DNA of 64,000 nucleotides from the NCBI GenBank assembly GCA_051277445.1, contig JBNMQC010000001.1, positions 124,001 through 188,000 of the forward strand, in the 5' to 3' direction. The translations under genes were made by a program, and so were the position numbers. The notes under the pieces were generated by a model that saw nothing but the letters and a program-made list of their open reading frames with translations, had not been told where the DNA came from and did no database searches. Of this stretch, positions 62,131 to 64,000 are shown piece by piece; the first letter of the stretch is position 1; the number at the start of each line of letters is the position of its first letter. Origin of the DNA: Bermanella sp051277445. Lineage in GTDB: Bacteria > Pseudomonadota > Gammaproteobacteria > Pseudomonadales > Oceanobacteraceae.

Positions 62131-64000
62131 TTACACCTGACCGTAACGCAGGTTTTCACCCAGCCAACGATCAATTAATAACGGAATAATCTGTGGCGCT
62201 TGGTGTTGGCAAAGCGCAGCCCAGTGTTTAATGTCTTCGAGCAAATAGCCATCGCGTTGCAAGTCGGCAATGCGCATTTGCATCAAACCCGTTTGGCGGG
62301 TGCCGAGTACTTCCCCTGGACCACGAATTTGTAAATCAATCTCGGCGATTTTAAATCCGTCAGTGGTGTCACGCATGGCCTGAATGCGCTGTTTGCCTGA
62401 ATCCCCCAAGGGCGTGTGGTACATCAAAACACAATGGCTTTCTGCGGTGCCCCGGCCCACGCGTCCGCGTAACTGGTGCAGCTGGGCAAGACCTAAGCGC
62501 TCTGGATTTTCGATGATCATTAAGCTGGCATTGGGGACATCGACCCCCACCTCAATGACGGTGGTGGCCACTAATAAATGAATGTCACCTTGTTTAAAGC
62601 GAGCCATGATGTCCGCTTTCTCTTGCGGCTTTAAGCGGCCATGCACAAGACCTATGTTCAGCTCAGGTAAGGCTTCTTGCAATGTTTGCGCGGTGACCTC
62701 AGCGGCTTGCGCCTCAAGGGCTTCGCTTTCTTCAATTAGGGTGCACACCCAATAGGCTTGTCGGCCTGATAAACAGGCACCGCGAATGCGCTCCACCACT
62801 TGTTCACGACGGTGCTGGTCTATGGCTACGGTGTTCACAGGGGTGCGACCTGGGGGCAGCTCGTCAATGATACTGGTATCTAAGTCTGCATAGGCTGTCA
62901 TGGCCAGTGTGCGCGGAATAGGGGTGGCGGTCATAATCAATTGGTGTGGGCTGATCTGTTTGCCTTTCTGCCTTAAGGCTAAGCGCTGATGGACCCCAAA
63001 GCGGTGTTGCTCATCGATAATGGCAAAGCCTAAGTTGGCAAACTCCACATCGTCTTGAAACAAGGCGTGGGTGCCAATCACCATTTGTGCTTGCCCGCTG
63101 GCTATGGCTTCAAGGGCCGCCACACGGGCTTTGCCTTTCACTTTGCCGGCCAGCCAAGCCAGTTGGATGCCTAAAGGCTCAAACCAGATTTGAAAGTTTT
63201 TAAAATGTTGTTCAGCGAGAATTTCAGTGGGGGCCATCAAAGCCACTTGATAGCCTTGCTCTAAGGCACTTAACGCCGCCAACGCCGCCACCAGCGTTTT
63301 ACCGGAACCCACATCCCCTTGTACCAAGCGCAGCATAGGGTAACCCTTACTTAGGTCTTGCTGGATTTCATTGACCACACGTTGTTGGGCTGCGGTGGGC
63401 TTGAAGGGCAGGTTTGATAAAAACGGTGCTTTTAATGCGCTAGATTCCGCTAATATCGGCGCTTGGTCCTGTTGAATCGTCGCGCGCATTTTTAACAGGC
63501 TTAAGTTATGGGCCAGCAGCTCTTCCATGATCAAACGCTTTTGCGCGGGATGCTGATTGTGCTCTAGCTCTTCCAAGTTGGCCCCAGTTGGCGGCTGGTG
63601 TAAATACAGCAGGGCGCTGCGTAAGTCCGGTAGCTGATAAGGATCGAGAAAAGCCTGTGGAATTAAGTCATCAATGGCGCGCCCTTTTTTTAGCAGCATC
63701 ACCACCTGTGTCATGAGTTGTCGCCAGCGGGCTTGCGTTAAACCCTCTGTGCTTGGGTAAATAGGTGTGAGCGTGTCTTCGGTGGGCAGGGCTGATAACG
63801 CCTCAACAAACTGATATTCAGGGTGGTACAGTTCAAGCCCTGCGCGGCCTCGACGTACCTCACCATAGCAGCGAATACGGGCGCCCTTTTGCAGGTTGTT
63901 TTTTTGTGCCCCACTAAAATGATAAAAACGCAGGGTGATGGTGCCTGTACCGTCTTGCAGACGAACCGCTAACGAGCGGCGTTTGCCGAACACCACATCG
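62131..64000 (-). CDS. recG: ATP-dependent DNA helicase RecG (5' end outside window)
   Basis: At least 621 aa seen; about 70 N-terminal residues lie beyond the window, judged from the ~690-aa family length. SF2 branch-migrating helicase that remodels stalled forks. The wedge/OB domain is partly seen (SLAVRLQDGTGTITLRFYHF). Helicase motifs: QGDVGSGKTLVA, MAPTEILAEQHF, DEQHRFGVHQR, MTATPIPRTLAM, VATTVIEVGVDVPNA, HQLRGRVGRG. Confidence 0.97.
   Translation of the reverse strand, partial: DVVFGKRRSLAVRLQDGTGTITLRFYHFSGAQKNNLQKGARIRCYGEVRRGRAGLELYHPEYQFVEALSALPTEDTLTPIYPSTEGLTQARWRQLMTQVVMLLKKGRAIDDLIPQAFLDPYQLPDLRSALLYLHQPPTGANLEELEHNQHPAQKRLIMEELLAHNLSLLKMRATIQQDQAPILAESSALKAPFLSNLPFKPTAAQQRVVNEIQQDLSKGYPMLRLVQGDVGSGKTLVAALAALSALEQGYQVALMAPTEILAEQHFKNFQIWFEPLGIQLAWLAGKVKGKARVAALEAIASGQAQMVIGTHALFQDDVEFANLGFAIIDEQHRFGVHQRLALRQKGKQISPHQLIMTATPIPRTLAMTAYADLDTSIIDELPPGRTPVNTVAIDQHRREQVVERIRGACLSGRQAYWVCTLIEESEALEAQAAEVTAQTLQEALPELNIGLVHGRLKPQEKADIMARFKQGDIHLLVATTVIEVGVDVPNASLMIIENPERLGLAQLHQLRGRVGRGTAESHCVLMYHTPLGDSGKQRIQAMRDTTDGFKIAEIDLQIRGPGEVLGTRQTGLMQMRIADLQRDGYLLEDIKHWAALCQHQAPQIIPLLIDRWLGENLRYGQV

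Overview
The window is a gammaproteobacterial chromosome segment, most likely from a marine Oceanospirillales-type bacterium (Bermanella/Oleispira-like). This rests on family and gene-order recognition, not on a database search. The gene sets resemble Pseudomonas clusters that I recall as lying on the two sides of the replication origin: gmhB-glyS-glyQ, a lauroyl acyltransferase-like gene, trkA-rsmB-fmt-def, LysM-dprA-tsaC-hemF-aroE on one side, and pstSCAB-phoU, phoBR, ubiCA, rubredoxin/rubredoxin reductase, HU and recG on the other. No dnaA or oriC is visible here.

Layout: 1-3494 is the 5' part of a very large secreted calcium-binding repeat protein (minus strand). 3587-9695 (minus) holds gmhB, glyS, glyQ and an unusual soluble kinase / TPR response regulator pair. 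9815-16603 holds a lipid A acyltransferase homologue, the Trk potassium system and rsmB-fmt-def. 16732-21423 (plus) is LysM-dprA-tsaC-hemF-aroE. 21490-25048 holds a small conserved protein, a HexR-like regulator and uvrD. 25134-29916 is a TRAP transporter whose binding protein is separated from its permease genes by two AT-rich lipoprotein genes and a thioesterase. 30071-37013 is a Pho-box-controlled pstS-pstC-pstA-pstB-phoU cluster.

37167-46433 is tRNA-Thr(UGU) followed by a roughly 9.2-kb integrated island bounded by 47-bp direct repeats of the tRNA 3' end. It carries a P4-type integrase, an AlpA regulator with two accessory genes, an unknown 282-aa protein, and two AT-rich cargo genes: a 1212-aa KAP/YobI-type membrane P-loop NTPase and a small two-helix membrane protein. 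These two are a candidate defence system.

46654-50420 holds an orphan MshEN-domain membrane protein, a DUF3392 protein, an S1/P1 nuclease, a gene-free stretch of nearly 1 kb, and a DUF2971-like gene. On the minus strand the gene-free stretch reads as a very long CsrB/RsmZ-like regulatory RNA: about 30 GGA motifs, mostly AGGAUG or ACGGAUG and many in hairpin loops, a tandem ~124-bp repeat with compensatory changes, a plausible promoter, and a near-perfect GacA/UvrY box (TGTAGGAAATATCTTACA) about 170 nt upstream. This is the most striking feature of the window.

50515-64000 holds a CheY-like protein, phoR-phoB with its own Pho box, ubiA-ubiC, rubredoxin and its reductase, HU, an SCP2-like protein, a dicarboxylate/amino acid symporter, an HDOD protein, a periplasmic binding protein and recG (cut by the window end). 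Phosphate control therefore appears twice (pst-phoU and phoBR), with the island and the putative Csr/Rsm RNA between the two blocks.
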